From Diplonema japonicum (Eukaryota > Euglenozoa > Diplonemea > Diplonemida > Diplonemidae), in contig OZ025680.1 in assembly GCA_964019335.1 (NCBI GenBank), positions 124,001 to 188,000 on the forward strand: a stretch of DNA of 64,000 bases. Direction: 5' to 3'. The notes under the pieces are model-generated. The model saw only the letters and a program-made list of their open reading frames with translations, ran no database searches and was not told the origin of the DNA. The translations under genes and the position numbers were made by a program. Below, piece by piece: positions 61,837 through 64,000 of the stretch. Within the stretch, counting starts at the first letter, position 1; each line of letters begins with the position of its first letter.

Positions 61837-63330
61837 TCACAACTCTTCGAGTGCGGCGAAGCCGTCCTTCACACGCGACAGGATCGACCGCAGCCTTGCG
61901 TTCTCCGCTTTCAGCGCGTCATTCTCGGCTTTTAAAAGATCGACCTCGTTAATAGGTTCATGTTCCTCGTTCTGTGCCCCTTCGGTGGTTGAAGCCTTCG
62001 AAGCTTGCGGCACGGCTGCGTCCAGCACACAAAGCTCCTCTTCTGTGAGGTTGCTTGCAACTGCAGAAATCTCAACGGCCAGTATGTCGAGAAGGGAGGT
62101 GAGGTCGGCTTGCGTCTCAGCAACGAGGAGGCACTGAGCCCGCTTAAGAGTGGAGTATGCTTTGTGGTGCTCCGAGGGTTGCGACAGGAGGTAGGCCTCG
62201 CCTATTTTATGGAGAAGGACACCTCCGTTGCCGTCTGTGAGCTCGTTCCGACTGTCGAGGTTCACGATGGCCTGCTCGAGGAAAGGATGGATGTTGCTGA
62301 GGGCACCGCTCTCAGCGGGCACGCTCTCTTCAACGTAAATACTGAGAATTGAAGAAACAAGTTCATACAGCGGGGTGCAGTGGATGCCATCCTTGTTGGC
62401 TTCCACTTTCAAGGCTGCAGTGAGGTATTTCAAGCTTTCGATCTTCTTGCCCTGCAGCATCTGAACCTTGCCGACCAGTCCTGCAGCCGACCCCGTCAAT
62501 GGCGAGCTGTCGCCGACCGTCGCCTTGAAGTACTCATACGCAGTTTGGTAATGCCGCTCAGCTTGCTCGAGATCTTCATTCTTAAGATACGCGTCAGCAA
62601 GGGAGTCGTGCAGCTTGGCGATCATGACCTTGTCGTCGGGGGCCTCATTGTAGTGCCCTTCCAAGGCTTCTTTTAAGTATTGTATGCCGGCTTGCGTGTC
62701 ACCAAGGTTTTTTTTGACGAGGCCCAAGGCCCATTTGTCATCTTTGTCGGTTTCACCTTTGAGGGCGATGCCCTTGTTGATGTGGTCCAAGGCCTTCTCG
62801 TAGTCCCCTATTGAGTTGTAGGCCGTGGTGAGGTTGGCATGGGTGGCCGCATTGGGTGGTGCTATGGAAGCAAGTTCCTCAAGAAGTTCGGCGCATTCCG
62901 GTTGGCGGTTTTGCTTGAAACGCAAAGTGGCAATCTTCTGAAGGATCTTCCACAGGTACGGTCCTTGCGCTGCGCGGCACCAAGGAAGGATTCTGTTCAG
63001 CATTTTCTCTGCCTTGTCAAGGCTGTAGTTCTTGATGTAGACCCCTGAGAGGTGCAGGGCCATCGCGACCAATTGGTCCTCCTTCTTCCCCTCTGCCGCC
63101 CATGATGTGAATTCTTTTTCTATCTCGCTCACCCTCCTGTCGTTTCCTTCATCTCCATCTGTGAAATCCTCGTCCCAAGGGTCCTTCACCAACAAGTCTG
63201 TTGCACGGCTCACTTCTATTATACTTTTCCCTTCTAGATTCTGCAAAGGCTCTATTTCAAAAGGCTGTGTGTTCATCCATCTGAGATGGCTCATTTTTAC
63301 CCTTTTCACCAACACCCTTCTTAAGTGCAT
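61837..63330 (-). CDS. Tetratricopeptide-repeat protein
   Basis: 497 residues from the ATG at 63330; further upstream the frame is translation of purine runs. The first 20 residues (MHLRRVLVKRVKMSHLRW) are basic and amphipathic and could target mitochondria; M13 (63294) is an alternative start. From about residue 85 to 400 there are TPR-type helix pairs: AALHLSGVYIK-like, ATHANLTTAYNSIGDYEKAL, LHDSLADAYLKNEDLEQAE and LHKIGEAYLLSQPSEHHKAY, in a kinesin-light-chain-like spacing. The C-terminus is a short coiled coil (DLLKAENDALKAENARLRSI). TPR arrays bind peptides or partner proteins; no specific role can be assigned. Confidence 0.8.
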   Translation of the reverse strand: MHLRRVLVKRVKMSHLRWMNTQPFEIEPLQNLEGKSIIEVSRATDLLVKDPWDEDFTDGDEGNDRRVSEIEKEFTSWAAEGKKEDQLVAMALHLSGVYIKNYSLDKAEKMLNRILPWCRAAQGPYLWKILQKIATLRFKQNRQPECAELLEELASIAPPNAATHANLTTAYNSIGDYEKALDHINKGIALKGETDKDDKWALGLVKKNLGDTQAGIQYLKEALEGHYNEAPDDKVMIAKLHDSLADAYLKNEDLEQAERHYQTAYEYFKATVGDSSPLTGSAAGLVGKVQMLQGKKIESLKYLTAALKVEANKDGIHCTPLYELVSSILSIYVEESVPAESGALSNIHPFLEQAIVNLDSRNELTDGNGGVLLHKIGEAYLLSQPSEHHKAYSTLKRAQCLLVAETQADLTSLLDILAVEISAVASNLTEEELCVLDAAVPQASKASTTEGAQNEEHEPINEVDLLKAENDALKAENARLRSILSRVKDGFAALEEL

Positions 63331-64000
63331 TTCTCTTTTTTTTTTTTTTTTCTTCTCGCTTTTCTTCTTCCCTTTTTTGTTTCTTTTTATTCTCTTTGGA
63401 TCAGGCAACAAAAAAAAAAAAAAAAAAAAAAAAAGGATTATGGATGAAAGAAAATAACATAATGTAAAAACTAGACATTTTAAGACTTGCGTTTTCGCGC
63501 TTACCAGCTTGTCGTGCTGCCTCTTGTCTACAAAAGGAGGGGAAGAAGTAGTTGTTCAACAAAAAAAGGGAAAAATACAAGTAAACCGCAATCGCGTGGA
63601 GAAGAGGGGAAATATCTTTTTCTTTTTAGTTTTTTGGTTTAAAATAAAAAGGGTAAAAAAAAAGGGGGGGGTAATATAAGAAGAAAAAAAGAGTACGATT
63701 TCTTTTTTTTTCTTCCTTTTTTGCGCCCATTCTTTCCAACTTTCGAGAGAGAGAGAAAAAAAGAACGGGTACCTCTTAAGCAGGACATATATCTTCTACT
63801 TAAACTGGTTGTGTAAAACTATTTGTTCCACCCATTTCTTTTTTCTTTTCATTTGGGCCTAAAATCTGGGAGGGAATAACCTGGTTTGCTGCCCCGTTGA
63901 AAAAAAAAAATAATAATAAAAATAAAATAGAATTGTTCTGGCGCTTTTGCGCGTACGGATAAAGAAGAGAGGTTGTAGGAATATACTAAATACGTTAGAA
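63331..64000. other. Leader region and spacer
   Basis: Mostly purine-rich or pyrimidine-rich tracts. One candidate exon is listed separately (63503-63525). No other gene seen to the window's right end. Confidence 0.5.
63503..63525 (-). other. Candidate non-coding 5' exon
   Basis: On the coding strand a pyrimidine tract ending CTCCTTTTGTAG is followed by about 23 nt and then GTAAGCG, a good splice donor. The layout suggests a trans-spliced untranslated exon of the TPR gene, or an internal exon of a gene extending beyond the window. The matching acceptor is not fixed. Confidence 0.3.

Noticed and set aside
1..64000. CRISPR arrays and bacterial operon features
   Set aside because: Repeats here are microsatellites, coding repeats or transposon units; introns and protein families are eukaryotic.

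Overview
This is nuclear DNA of a unicellular eukaryote, most probably a euglenozoan and perhaps a diplonemid; the lineage call is an inference. All 31 protein genes I could support lie on the minus strand, head to tail, often with under 200 bp between them. Many starts are preceded on the coding strand by a pyrimidine-rich tract and an AG, the arrangement expected for polycistronic transcription with spliced-leader trans-splicing. One protein (7784-8824) ends in a helical segment (FYSIHNP... followed about 30 residues later by LARKYC) that resembles a motif common in kinetoplastid proteins. I found no spliced-leader gene, tRNA, rRNA or CRISPR array. Intergenic DNA is dominated by A, T, G and C homopolymers.

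Conventional but very short GT-AG introns (about 35-97 nt, usually GTATG/GTATA/GTACG donors, often A-rich) interrupt at least nine genes. They split or truncate apparent reading frames. Rejoining them gives complete proteins, including a kinase-ANTH-ArfGAP fusion, a BRCT-spastin fusion, a PPEF-type phosphatase with distal EF-hands, a TLDc protein, a PP2C, an MRH/ATG27-like receptor and a lipoxygenase homologue.

Layout, left to right. 1-3376: homopolymer-rich, no gene. 3383-4994: non-autonomous terminal-inverted-repeat element with 6-bp target duplication. 5029-8824: CCCH zinc-finger protein, RNase P/MRP p30, coiled-coil protein. 9320-10047: foldback-like element. 10227-19899: beta-helix protein, Kelch protein, spliced unknown gene, IFI44-like GTPase, BRCT-spastin. 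21205-27668: cold-shock-like domain fused to a degenerate squalene synthase, a repeat-rich membrane protein, an unknown gene. 27669-30795: gene desert. 30796-44002: PP2C, TauE/SafE transporter, unknown gene, ribulose-phosphate epimerase, L1-like protein, an unusual gene-free segment, JmjC ribosomal oxygenase, IQ-motif protein, kinase. 45366-51327: MRH receptor, thymidylate kinase, UBL-UBA protein, degenerate lipoxygenase, retroelement-like relic. 52315-63330: PPEF phosphatase, TLDc protein, three small genes, kinase-ANTH-ArfGAP, TPR protein.

The genes do not form a metabolic pathway, as is usual for euglenozoan clusters, where neighbours share transcription rather than function. Local themes are membrane traffic (MRH receptor, kinase-ANTH-ArfGAP), signalling (PP2C, PPEF, kinases) and three nearby proteins with N-myristoylation-type starts (lipoxygenase, PPEF, TLDc).
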